Source: Pseudomonadota bacterium
Lineage (GTDB): Bacteria; Pseudomonadota; Alphaproteobacteria; Micropepsales; Micropepsaceae
NCBI GenBank assembly: GCA_025360685.1
Contig: JANYBR010000169.1
Coordinates: 1-16,719, forward strand
Direction of reading: 5' to 3'
DNA length: 16,719 bases
Shown: in pieces, positions 7,645 through 14,096 of the stretch
How the letters are laid out: every line of letters starts with the position of its first letter
Numbering within the stretch: position 1 is the first letter of the stretch
Position numbers and translations under genes: made by a program
The notes under the pieces: generated by a model
Database searches by the model: none
The model's input: only the letters and a program-made list of their open reading frames with translations
What the model was told of the DNA's origin: nothing

Positions 7645-8058
7645 ATGTCCATTTTGCCGCGCCGCGCAATTTCGACAGCGAAATCGAACCGTGAGCCGGC
7701 GGAACTGCCCGTGTCGCTCCTCGGAAAAGCGCTGACTGTGCGCGGTATCGTCGATACGGATGGCGAGCTGCACGTGCACGGCAGCGTCCTTGGACGCATC
7801 AATGCCGGGCGGCTGGTTCTGGCCGTCGACGGCTATGTCGAAGGCGACGTGCTGGCCAAGGACGTTCAGATCGGAGGCCGGCTGACCGGACGCATATTCG
7901 CGCTCAACGTCGCATTGGGTAGCTCGGCCGAAGTGACCGGGCGCGTCTTCCACCACACCGTCACGGTTGCCAGCGGCGCGCGCATCGATGGGCGCATGCC
8001 ATGGCGGCCAGCCAATTTCTTTGAGTCACTTGAACAACTCCCGGAGGCGCAGTCATGA
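7645..8058 (+). CDS. Bactofilin (first of a coupled pair)
   Basis: A 137-residue bactofilin, a polymer-forming cytoskeletal protein that builds a right-handed beta-helix and acts as a membrane-associated scaffold for cell-wall or polar machinery. The central domain (about residues 25-118) has the regular five- to six-residue hydrophobic/glycine rhythm: GKALTVRGIVDTDGELHVHG, GRINAGRLVLAVDGYVEGDV, GGRLTGRIFA and a last rung GARIDGRM. Short disordered ends flank it, as is usual. The ATG at 7645 is chosen because AAGGA (7629-7633) lies upstream and the longer frame back to 7126 is not bactofilin-like. Its TGA overlaps the ATG of the next bactofilin (ATGA), so the two are probably made together and may co-polymerise. 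Confidence 0.88.
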   Translation: MSILPRRAISTAKSNREPAELPVSLLGKALTVRGIVDTDGELHVHGSVLGRINAGRLVLAVDGYVEGDVLAKDVQIGGRLTGRIFALNVALGSSAEVTGRVFHHTVTVASGARIDGRMPWRPANFFESLEQLPEAQS

Positions 8059-8597
8059 CAGTGTTCAGCCGCAACGAGAAAATGCCAGACTCCAATATCA
8101 TCGCCAAGACACCGGCTCGCGAAAGAACGGACCAGCCTGTTGCTGCGCCGCCGGACACAACCCGGGCCTACGTGCCCGCATCAGGGAGTTCAAACATGAG
8201 CGTGTCGCAAGCGTCGAGGGTGTCAGTCCTCAGCAAGGCGTTGAAGATCACCGGCCAACTGGAAAGCACCGAAGACATCCAGATCGAAGGCGAGGTCGAG
8301 GGCGATGTGCGGGCCGTCTTGGTGAAAGTTGGCGGCAGCGCCAAGGTCAAAGGTACTGTGTACGGCGAGCAGGTCGAGCTGGCCGGAACGGTCGACGGGA
8401 AAATAGAGGCCAAGAAGGTCGTGCTCATGAGCACGGCACGCATGTCCGGCGACGTCATACACCAGGACATTACAATCGAGTCGGGCGCCTTTATCGACGG
8501 CCATTGCCGCCCCGAATATGGCAAGACGGACAACAAGACCGTTCAGCCGGTGCCCAAATTCGTTACGGCGGTCAGGTCTCCGTCCCAGCTGGAATAG
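8055..8597 (+). CDS. Bactofilin (second of a coupled pair), two plausible starts
   Basis: A 180-residue bactofilin. The first 50 residues are disordered and Pro/Ala-rich, followed by the beta-helix domain (about 58-155: SKALKITGQLEST, IQIEGEVEGDVRA, KVKGTVYGEQVELAGTVDG, ARMSGDVIHQDITIESGAFIDG) and a short tail with a PVPKFV segment. The domain is better conserved in its rungs than that of the upstream paralog. GGAGG (8043-8047) stands 7 bases before the ATG at 8055, which overlaps the upstream stop codon. A second site, AGGGAG (8183-8188), stands 7 bases before an in-frame ATG at 8196 and would give a 133-residue form lacking the disordered head. That head is the part through which many bactofilins contact the membrane or partners. 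Confidence 0.9.
   Translation: MTVFSRNEKMPDSNIIAKTPARERTDQPVAAPPDTTRAYVPASGSSNMSVSQASRVSVLSKALKITGQLESTEDIQIEGEVEGDVRAVLVKVGGSAKVKGTVYGEQVELAGTVDGKIEAKKVVLMSTARMSGDVIHQDITIESGAFIDGHCRPEYGKTDNKTVQPVPKFVTAVRSPSQLE
8183..8188 (+). promoter_or_regulatory. Internal Shine-Dalgarno inside the second bactofilin gene
   Basis: AGGGAG precedes the in-frame ATG at 8196 by 7 bases, an ideal spacing. Translation from there begins MSVSQASRVSVLSKALKI, just before the beta-helix domain. It suggests either that 8196 is the true start or that two isoforms are made. Confidence 0.45.
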
Positions 8598-8693
8598 CTC
8601 GGCAAGCTCGATTTGAAGTCTTGAAAGAACGTAGCGCCTGTCCGCGCGCTGTTGCAGACACTCGGTATTCGTGATGCGTGCCGAGCCTTTTGC

Positions 8694-8711
8694 TTAAGCC
8701 TTTTTAACCAT
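8694..8711 (+). promoter_or_regulatory. Possible CtrA-like site upstream of the short PilZ gene
   Basis: TTAA (8694-8697), six bases, then TTAACCAT (8704-8711) lies about 42 bases before the PilZ start. CtrA, the alphaproteobacterial cell-cycle and motility regulator, binds TTAA-N7-TTAA, and TTAACCAT is a common strong half-site. The spacer here is 6, one short of consensus, so the full site is imperfect. Confidence 0.35.
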
Positions 8712-8752
8712 TCTCGATCAATGTCACGGGCGGACATATCGGGAACCGAACG

Positions 8753-9028
8753 ATGGGCTTATTCAGCCGGCAACCAGTCGAGAACCTCGAGCGGCGTGGC
8801 GCGGTGCGGACTTCTGTCCGGCTGACGTCGATGCTTACATATGGCGGGACTTCCGTCGGCTGCACCGTCCGCAACATTTCCGCCACCGGCGCCGCGATAC
8901 TCCTGCCCGACGGAAAAGATGTCCCTGACGAGGTCACGCTCGTCATCGTCGGCAAGCCCGAAAAGCGTCCAGCCCAGGTCGTGTGGCGCATGTCTCCGCT
9001 CATCGCACTGCGCTTCAAGCCCAACTGA
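8753..9028 (+). CDS. Short single-domain PilZ protein (predicted cyclic-di-GMP binder)
   Basis: A 91-residue protein that is nearly all PilZ domain. It keeps both parts of the cyclic-di-GMP site: RRGAVR at the N-terminus (R15xxxR19) and NISATG (41-46, the N-x-S-x-x-G turn). The barrel strands follow, including AQVVWRMSPLIALRF near the C-terminus. It should act as a small cytoplasmic effector that changes shape on binding the messenger. The usual outputs of such effectors are motility, polysaccharide or adhesion. GGGAA stands about 8 bases before the ATG. It follows the bactofilins after 155 bases and probably has its own promoter there. The complete motif contrasts with the degenerate first half of the double-PilZ protein at 5901-6518. 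Confidence 0.87.
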   Translation: MGLFSRQPVENLERRGAVRTSVRLTSMLTYGGTSVGCTVRNISATGAAILLPDGKDVPDEVTLVIVGKPEKRPAQVVWRMSPLIALRFKPN

Positions 9029-9259
9029 GCCGCACGGCATTTTTCGCGCGGCATTGTGGAAGCTCGACGCTCCTCACATGAGCGCGGTTAACGCTCGGCG
9101 CGCGCGCGTGGCGCCAGCCGCAATCTTAACGCCATCGTTTTCACCTCTGGCACCGAACGTGCTCGGTCTTGCCCAAGTCCGCCGCGGGCAGAGGATCGCG
9201 GCCCGCATTGCACCGCTCCAAAGGCGGCAGCGAACCAGTTGTATTGAATCGAAACACAG

Positions 9260-10126
9260 ATGGCCAAAAAAGAGACGCGCCGAAATGAGAGTCTGAGGCT
9301 TGCGATTCTCCTGCTGTTGCTGGCGATCAGCCAGGCCTATGCACCACCGTTTCTGCTCGCTGGAGCATTCGGGAATTCCTCATCGGGTGGCGAGCACGGG
9401 TCCAGAGTTATCCTCGAAGCCGCCAAGCATGGCTGGCCCGGGCTTCGGCACGGACAGTCTGGCGCGAAGGTTCACGACAAGATCGGCCGGCGCGATTGTT
9501 TGAGCTGGCGGCTGGATCCGAGAGCACATTGCCTGGCCGCCATCGGCTTTTCGGATGGCAGTAGCAACGGCGCGAGCGATGCAGACGATGGCGACACCGC
9601 GGGCGGCGCTCTCGCATCGGGCGGTGGCGGCTTTGGCGATTCCGGTCTTGGCGGCTGGTTTATCCTGGCCAGTTCCGGTGCCGGCTCGCATGGCGGCGGC
9701 AATCCGGGTGGCGGTTCCGAAGGTGGCGGATCGCACAGTGGCGGCAATTCCGGCGGCAGCGGTAATTCGGATGGCGGATCGAACGGCGGTAATGGTTCGC
9801 ACGGTGGTGATGGTTCGCATGGTGGCGGAAACGCCGGTGACGGTTCGCATGACGGCGGAAATTCCAGCGGCGGCCCGGAGAACGGCGGACCGGATTCCGG
9901 GTGCAGCCTGGTCAATCCCGGCGCCTGCACAGCCAACGGTGGCGGCGATCCAGGCAATACGGACTGTCCCGAGCAGACTTATTGCGGGCCGCCTGCTGGT
10001 GGTCCGGCTGAAACCACAGCGGTGCCCGAGCCATCGACGCTTTGGCTGATGGCTACGGGAATCGCCGCAATGTTTGCGGGACGCAGCCGGCGAAAACTTG
10101 CCTCTGCCCGGAACGCCATCGCCTGA
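9260..10126 (+). CDS. Glycine-rich PEP-CTERM surface protein
   Basis: A 288-residue secreted protein. Residues 12-28 form a signal peptide (LRLAILLLLLAISQAYA). The C-terminus is a textbook PEP-CTERM sorting signal: VPEPSTLWLMATGIAAMFAG from residue 255, then the basic stop RSRRK. Exosortase recognises and cleaves such signals during export, usually alongside exopolysaccharide production. The middle (about 110-210) is a low-complexity run of Gly, Ser, His and Asn (phrases such as GSHGGDGSHGGG), probably disordered or fibrous. Four cysteines flanking the end of the run (about 215-247) could be cross-linked. No exosortase gene lies in the window. The ribosome site before the ATG at 9260 is weak. 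The function of the mature protein cannot be told from sequence. Confidence 0.82.
   Translation: MAKKETRRNESLRLAILLLLLAISQAYAPPFLLAGAFGNSSSGGEHGSRVILEAAKHGWPGLRHGQSGAKVHDKIGRRDCLSWRLDPRAHCLAAIGFSDGSSNGASDADDGDTAGGALASGGGGFGDSGLGGWFILASSGAGSHGGGNPGGGSEGGGSHSGGNSGGSGNSDGGSNGGNGSHGGDGSHGGGNAGDGSHDGGNSSGGPENGGPDSGCSLVNPGACTANGGGDPGNTDCPEQTYCGPPAGGPAETTAVPEPSTLWLMATGIAAMFAGRSRRKLASARNAIA
9685..9900 (+). repeat. Low-complexity GGC/GGT-rich repeat coding the Gly-Ser-His tract
   Basis: Imperfect short repeats of the form GGTTCGCATGGTGGC recur with units of 9-18 bases and encode GSHGG-type blocks. Such tracts change length easily by slippage, so the protein may vary in length between strains. Confidence 0.6.
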
Positions 10127-10306
10127 GCAATGCGGTGCGGCGCGCCACCAAACTTCATCCATACCCGGTCAACCAAAGCTTGCTGCAGCCGCGCTGGTTT
10201 AGCGGGAACCTTCACACTTTGGGCAAACGTGGAACTCATTTTGACTCTGAGACGGAACTCGCGTGGAGTGGCCGACGAGGCGGCACATTCGGGAAAGTAC
10301 TTCGTC

Positions 10307-10783
10307 ATGAACGCTGTCGCCGCAGCCGGGGCCGGGTTCCTGATCGCCGTATTGTGGTTTGATCTGATGTTCGACGTGCAAACACGCCGCCATCCCGGAC
10401 CGACGCTGCCGGCCGAAGTTCTGGCGTCAATCTCTGCCTACTATCGCCGGGTCACAACCGATGCCAATCCGATGGGACGCCTGATCGGAGCGGTCATGGT
10501 GCTGACAATACTAGCGATCGCCGTTGAGATTGGCGCGCGCTCCTATGTCTGGTGGATCGGCTGGCCGTCGCTCACGGCAGCTGCCATCGCCGTGTCGCTG
10601 ACGCTCGCGCGTACGATAAAAAGCGCCGTGCGGCTAGGAGGTGCGGCAGACCAGCCGGACGTGCAGTCGCGCCTGGCTCGCACGATCTATCGCGATCACC
10701 TATTCTGCCTGACCGCGATGACTCTGGTTGCCGGCCTCCAGCTTGCCGCGTGCCTGCCGGCTGGAACGATCGGAACGCATTGA
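10307..10783 (+). CDS. Small membrane protein with four predicted helices, function unknown
   Basis: The 158-residue product from the ATG at 10307 (GGGAAA at 10291-10296) has hydrophobic segments at about 3-22, 56-75, 80-100 and 133-151. A polar loop carries LPAEVLASISAYYRRVTTDANPMGR between helices 1 and 2, and a basic loop lies between helices 3 and 4. Longer readings from 10130 add a non-membrane, Cys/Arg-rich stretch that looks non-coding. The fold is reminiscent of small four-helix membrane proteins such as those of DUF1772 type, but I see no diagnostic motif. Only 22 bases separate its stop from the dioxygenase start, so the two probably form one transcript. It may anchor or supply the dioxygenase, but that is only suggested by position. 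Confidence 0.68.
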   Translation: MNAVAAAGAGFLIAVLWFDLMFDVQTRRHPGPTLPAEVLASISAYYRRVTTDANPMGRLIGAVMVLTILAIAVEIGARSYVWWIGWPSLTAAAIAVSLTLARTIKSAVRLGGAADQPDVQSRLARTIYRDHLFCLTAMTLVAGLQLAACLPAGTIGTH

Positions 10784-10794
10784 CACTGTTGCGT

Positions 10795-10800
10795 GGGAGG
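10795..10800 (+). promoter_or_regulatory. Ribosome binding site choosing the dioxygenase start
   Basis: GGGAGG lies 5 bases before the ATG at 10806. An ATG at 10801 is out of frame and stops after five codons, and the frame extension back to 10728 overlaps the upstream gene. This settles 10806 as the start. Confidence 0.6.
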
Positions 10801-10805
10801 ATGCG

Positions 10806-11678
10806 ATGCGAGGCTTAGAACATCTGCCGGCCGATAGCTTGGCGGAGACCGTCAGCGAAATTCTCAAGCGCGATGGCGCGGTGATCGTCGACAATCTTGT
10901 CGAGCCGCAGGCGATGGATGCCATCGTCGCCGAGCTGCAACCCTGGTTCGATGCGACACCGTTCGGACCGGACTCATTCTCCGGCCGCCGCACCAAGCGC
11001 ACAGGCGGACTTGTGGCACGCTCGCCGCTTTGCCGCGACATTGTCATGCATCCGCTCGTGCTGGCAGTCAGCGGCAAGCTGCTGGACCATTCGCACAGCT
11101 TTCAACTTCATCTCACGCAGGCGATCGCCATCGGAGCGGGCGAGCCGGCGCAGACCATCCACCGCGATCAGTGGGCGTTCGACTTTTTCCCGTTCCCAAG
11201 AGGCTATGACGTTCAGTGCAACACGCTCTGGGCGATGACCGATTTCACCGAGGAAAACGGTGCCACCCGCGTCATTCCCGGCAGCAATCTGTTCGACGAC
11301 AAGCTGAAGTTCCAGAGCGAAGACACGGTGCCTGCAGAGATGCGCAAAGGTTCGGTCCTTCTGTACTCAGGCAGCGTCTATCATGGCGGCGGCGCCAACC
11401 GTTCGACCGCAACGCGCATCGGACTGAACATCACCTACAACGTTTCCTGGTTGCGGCAGGAAGAGAATCAATATCTCAGCGTACCGCTCGAGATCGCGCG
11501 CACGCTGCCGGTCGAATTGCTCAGGCTGATCGGCTATCAGCGCGGCGCCTATGCGCTCGGCTATGTCGACGATCTGCGCGATCCGATCGAAGTCGTCCGC
11601 CCCGATCTCAAGAAATTGGGTCTTGGCGATCTTCAGGCAAGCCAGGCGCGCGCGCAAAACCAGACAGCCGCGCGATAG
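10806..11678 (+). CDS. Phytanoyl-CoA dioxygenase (PhyH) family Fe(II)/2-oxoglutarate oxygenase
   Basis: A 290-residue cytoplasmic oxygenase. The facial triad is visible: H119-x-D121 in TIHRDQWAF and the distal H193 in SVYHGGGANRS. R204 in TATRIG is a good candidate for binding 2-oxoglutarate. The PhyH phrases TDFTEENGATRVIPGSN and MRKGSVLLYSGSVYH are complete, so the enzyme should be active. Members hydroxylate or halogenate small molecules and lipids using Fe(II), O2 and 2-oxoglutarate, and the substrate cannot be read from sequence. A C-terminal extension (about 225-290: LRQEENQYLSVPLEIARTLP, then RGAYALGYVDDLRDP) is typical of bacterial relatives in secondary metabolism. It follows the four-helix membrane protein by 22 bases, and a second, unrelated 2OG oxygenase lies about 555 bases downstream. 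Confidence 0.88.
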   Translation: MRGLEHLPADSLAETVSEILKRDGAVIVDNLVEPQAMDAIVAELQPWFDATPFGPDSFSGRRTKRTGGLVARSPLCRDIVMHPLVLAVSGKLLDHSHSFQLHLTQAIAIGAGEPAQTIHRDQWAFDFFPFPRGYDVQCNTLWAMTDFTEENGATRVIPGSNLFDDKLKFQSEDTVPAEMRKGSVLLYSGSVYHGGGANRSTATRIGLNITYNVSWLRQEENQYLSVPLEIARTLPVELLRLIGYQRGAYALGYVDDLRDPIEVVRPDLKKLGLGDLQASQARAQNQTAAR

Positions 11679-12233
11679 GCTACGGCAATCAAACCGTGTC
11701 TATTCGAGCGGCTCGCAGTTGTTCCGGCGACAAAGTCGCTCGCGCATGACGCCTTCCGAAAAACGGACAATTGGTTCCCGAAGGCGGCAAGAATCCGCAA
11801 GATTTGGGTCGATTGAAATCTCGCTCCTCGCTACGGATGTCGTCACGCCGTAAGGCATTGGGGCTGCTATATGTTTAGGTCATTTCTGAATCGGAAGGAC
11901 CGGGGTCCAAGAACGGGCTTTTTTTTGACTGTGTACGTAGGCAATGAACCGTGAACCCAATTTGGTTGTGGTCAGCAGTTGGCTGGGTGCGCATTGTGCT
12001 TGGCAACCTTTGGTCTTCACAATTCTTTGCGCCCCAACTGAGATGGCGATGTGGATAGCGATCTGTGATGAGCCGACTCTGTTCAACACCGATTTGAATG
12101 CGAGATGTTGTCCGAATATTCCGGCAGTGATCAACTTTCGCCACGATACATTGATATTCTAAGAAGAGGCGCGTTCGACAAGATGTTCTCACTTGATTGT
12201 CAAAGTCGAACCTGAGTTTGGCGTAGCAGCAGC
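11679..12233. other. Gene-free stretch with lower GC between the two oxygenases
   Basis: About 555 bases without a convincing gene. The part from about 11870 to 12190 is visibly richer in A and T than its surroundings and includes a run of eight T (near 11917-11924). A short palindrome GGACC-GG-GGTCC stands just before it, but its two-base loop and distance from the T run make it a poor terminator. Open frames on both strands (11944-12162 plus, 11880-12134 minus, 11875-12726 minus) have no ribosome sites or recognisable domains. The different composition suggests acquired or decayed DNA, or a long regulatory leader. Confidence 0.45.
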
Positions 12234-12974
12234 ATGAACATGACCGTTCGAGCGATCCCGGCGACCGTGTGCATCGAGACACGCGTCGCGATGCTTGACT
12301 GGCCAAGTGTCGTGGCGAACTTGGATGCCCAGGGTTGGGCGGCCGTTCATGGTTTGCTTTCGCCCGCCGAGTGTCGCGCGACGGCTGCGGCGTACGACGA
12401 CGACAAATTGTTTCGCAGCCGGGTCGTGATGGCGCGACATGGTTTCGGGCGCGGCGAGTACAAGTACTTCTGTTATCCGCTTCCCGACCTGGTCGCGCGC
12501 TTGCGAGCCGCGCTCTACCCGCAGCTTGTCCCAATTGCCAATCGCTGGAACGAATGCATGGGCTGCGCTGTGCGCTATCCGGCGCAACACACCGACTTCG
12601 TCGTGCGCTGTCACGGCGCCGGACAATTGCGCCCGACACCACTGCTTCTGCGCTATGGCCCGGACGACTACAATTGTCTGCACCAGGATGTCTATGGCGA
12701 ACACTGCTTTCCCTTGCAGGTCGCAATTCTGCTGAGCGAGCCGCAGGCGGATTTTACCGGTGGCGAGTTTGCCCTGACCGAACAACGGCCGCGGATGCAG
12801 TCGCGCGTCGCGGTGGTGCCGCTGCGTCGTGGCGATGCGGTGATCTTTGCTGTGCGATATAGGCCGGTGAAGGGCTTGCGTGGAAATTATCGCGTCAACA
12901 TGCGCCATGGCGTGAGCCCTTTGCGCTCGGGACACCGGCACACGCTCGGAATCATTTTTCACGACTCGGTATGA
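12234..12974 (+). CDS. 2OG-Fe(II) oxygenase, prolyl-hydroxylase-like
   Basis: A 246-residue oxygenase of the double-stranded beta-helix fold. The metal triad is HQD (150-152, in NCLHQDVYGEHCFPLQ) and H225 (MRHGVSP). R235 in GHRHTLGIIFHD is placed ten residues on, as expected for 2-oxoglutarate binding. Family phrases are ILLSEPQADFTGGEFALTEQRPR and PLRRGDAVIFAVRYRPV. This subfamily resembles prolyl/Fe-dependent hydroxylases rather than the PhyH neighbour. The substrate is unknown; hydroxylation of a protein or amino-acid side chain is the family tendency. The N-terminal ~30 residues (MNMTVRAIPATVCIETRVAM) match less well, and no clear ribosome site precedes the ATG at 12234. A start at 12291 would remove 19 residues. 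Confidence 0.82.
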   Translation: MNMTVRAIPATVCIETRVAMLDWPSVVANLDAQGWAAVHGLLSPAECRATAAAYDDDKLFRSRVVMARHGFGRGEYKYFCYPLPDLVARLRAALYPQLVPIANRWNECMGCAVRYPAQHTDFVVRCHGAGQLRPTPLLLRYGPDDYNCLHQDVYGEHCFPLQVAILLSEPQADFTGGEFALTEQRPRMQSRVAVVPLRRGDAVIFAVRYRPVKGLRGNYRVNMRHGVSPLRSGHRHTLGIIFHDSV

Positions 12975-13050
12975 ACCGGCAAAACCGCAGGCTGCACGAC
13001 AGTCGATCGGGGCGCGGCGCCGGGGCAACTTCCAAATAGACTTGTCCAGC

Positions 13051-13090
13051 CGCTTGCGGGTGGCCGGTATCGACGGCTAGCCCGCAAGCG
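13051..13090 (+). repeat. Perfect 10-bp inverted repeat (stable stem-loop) after the second oxygenase gene
   Basis: CGCTTGCGGG (13051-13060) and CCCGCAAGCG (13081-13090) pair perfectly. The 20-base loop between them can form an inner stem, GCCG (13063-13066) with CGGC (13074-13077). It lies 76 bases past the oxygenase stop and about 130 before the next gene. There is no T run, so it is not a classical intrinsic terminator. It may stabilise the 3' end of the transcript or be a protein-binding site. GCCGCTTG recurs directly after it. Confidence 0.55.
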
Positions 13091-13218
13091 CCGCTTGAGC
13101 CAGAATGGGCCGCCTGGCCGGTCTCCTGTCACTCCAATTGTCTCGAAATCGCCTCGCAAATGCGTGCCACGAATAGGAATTGTTCATTGCACATTGATAT
13201 CGCCAAGTGAGAGAAAAA

Positions 13219-13929
13219 ATGGCGAACCTCAAAAGTGACGATCGCGATTTGCGTTCGGCTGGGTCACCGCCGGCTGAACCTTCGGCTGGCGCTGCGGCGG
13301 CATGGGTCAAGGCCATTGCGTCTGTCCGGGAGAGAATTCTTCACCCGCGGAACCGGCTTATAGCCGTCACCGCCTTACTGACGGCGATAGCTTGCGCCGC
13401 ACTGATCGCCGGGAGCTATCTGGCCAGGCATCCGGCGGGAAAGACCATGGTTGAAAGAAAAGTCGCGCCGCCTGCCTCCTCGGTGTGGAAGCCGATCGCC
13501 GAACGCGTACAACAGGCCGCACAAGGCAGGTTTCCCGTGAGTGAGGGAATTCTGACTTTCTCTAAGAGCGCGCAGGCCGCCGACGCCGAAATCCGCAGCG
13601 TGGTCGGGACCTACGCGCTTCCCAGTTACGGCGCAGCCCAAATCGAAAGCGGAGAAAGCTGGGGCGTCACCGGCGTGAACCGGGACGATTTCGTGATGTA
13701 TGTCCACAACTTCCTCAGCGCCCCCATTACGGCGATGATTGTGCGCATTTCGGAGGGCAGTTGTGCCTCCTATGACGCACGGACAGCGGCAACTTGGGCG
13801 AGCGCCTATTTGGCCGATGCGTTGCCCGGCGAAAAAGAGACGATTTTCCACGCCACCCTGCCGAGCTCCTACAATCTGCCCAGCTATTGCGCCGTTGTTT
13901 ACAGGGTTTACTCCAGCCGAGCGCCTTAA
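13219..13929 (+). CDS. Single-pass membrane-anchored protein with periplasmic domain, family not recognised
   Basis: The 236-residue product from the ATG at 13219 (GAGAG about 7 bases upstream) starts with an Ala/Pro-rich cytoplasmic stretch and a basic segment, then one hydrophobic helix (residues 47-69). A periplasmic domain of about 165 residues follows. In it the segment WKPIAERVQQAAQGRFPVSEGIL introduces a beta-rich fold containing DAEIRSVVGTYALPSYGAAQ, DDFVMYVHNF and ITAMIVRISEGSCAS. Two cysteines in the last third (GSCASYDA and PSYCAVVY) may form a disulfide. The arrangement resembles bacterial tight-adherence or pseudopilin-like proteins, with one N-terminal helix and a cysteine-bridged globular domain, but the prepilin cleavage motif is absent. 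A GTG at 13207 would add four residues. It precedes the outer-membrane barrel gene by 167 bases. Confidence 0.66.
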   Translation: MANLKSDDRDLRSAGSPPAEPSAGAAAAWVKAIASVRERILHPRNRLIAVTALLTAIACAALIAGSYLARHPAGKTMVERKVAPPASSVWKPIAERVQQAAQGRFPVSEGILTFSKSAQAADAEIRSVVGTYALPSYGAAQIESGESWGVTGVNRDDFVMYVHNFLSAPITAMIVRISEGSCASYDARTAATWASAYLADALPGEKETIFHATLPSSYNLPSYCAVVYRVYSSRAP

Positions 13930-14025
13930 CGGGTCGGCTGTCGCTGGCGTTAATACTTTGGGCAAGCCATGCGCTGCTCGCCAGACGTCGCGAATCGAGA
14001 CTCGAGAAGTTGGGCCGCGGAGCGA

Positions 14026-14054
14026 TTGACCCTTTACCTCCCGTAAAATAATGT
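14026..14054 (+). promoter_or_regulatory. Possible sigma-70 promoter of the outer-membrane barrel gene
   Basis: TTGACC (14026-14031) is a good -35. AATAAT (14047-14052, spacer 15) or TAATGT (14049-14054, spacer 17) could serve as -10. The barrel start at 14097 would then have a leader of about 40 bases. The local AT-rich pocket stands out from the GC-rich surroundings. Neither -10 choice has both ideal spacing and sequence. Confidence 0.35.
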
Positions 14055-14096
14055 TAATTACAGTGCATCGGAAGCCGCGCCTCTGGGGGACAGTCA

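Noticed and set aside
9380..10162. 260-codon minus-strand frame opposite the PEP-CTERM gene, plus a Pro-rich frame at 9472-9957
   Set aside because: Both are antisense shadows of the glycine-codon repeats; only the plus frame has a signal peptide and a sorting signal.
10276..10290. AGGCGGCAC, similar to the tRNA 3' end, as a second attachment site
   Set aside because: Only nine bases match and the flanking T-arm sequence is absent, so this is chance.
11899..11924. Palindrome followed by eight T, as a possible intrinsic terminator
   Set aside because: The stem is five pairs with a two-base loop and is separated from the T run by about ten bases.
11875..12726. 283-codon minus-strand frame overlapping the second oxygenase
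   Set aside because: Low-complexity Arg/Ser/Cys product, no motifs; the plus-strand gene has an intact metal-binding triad.
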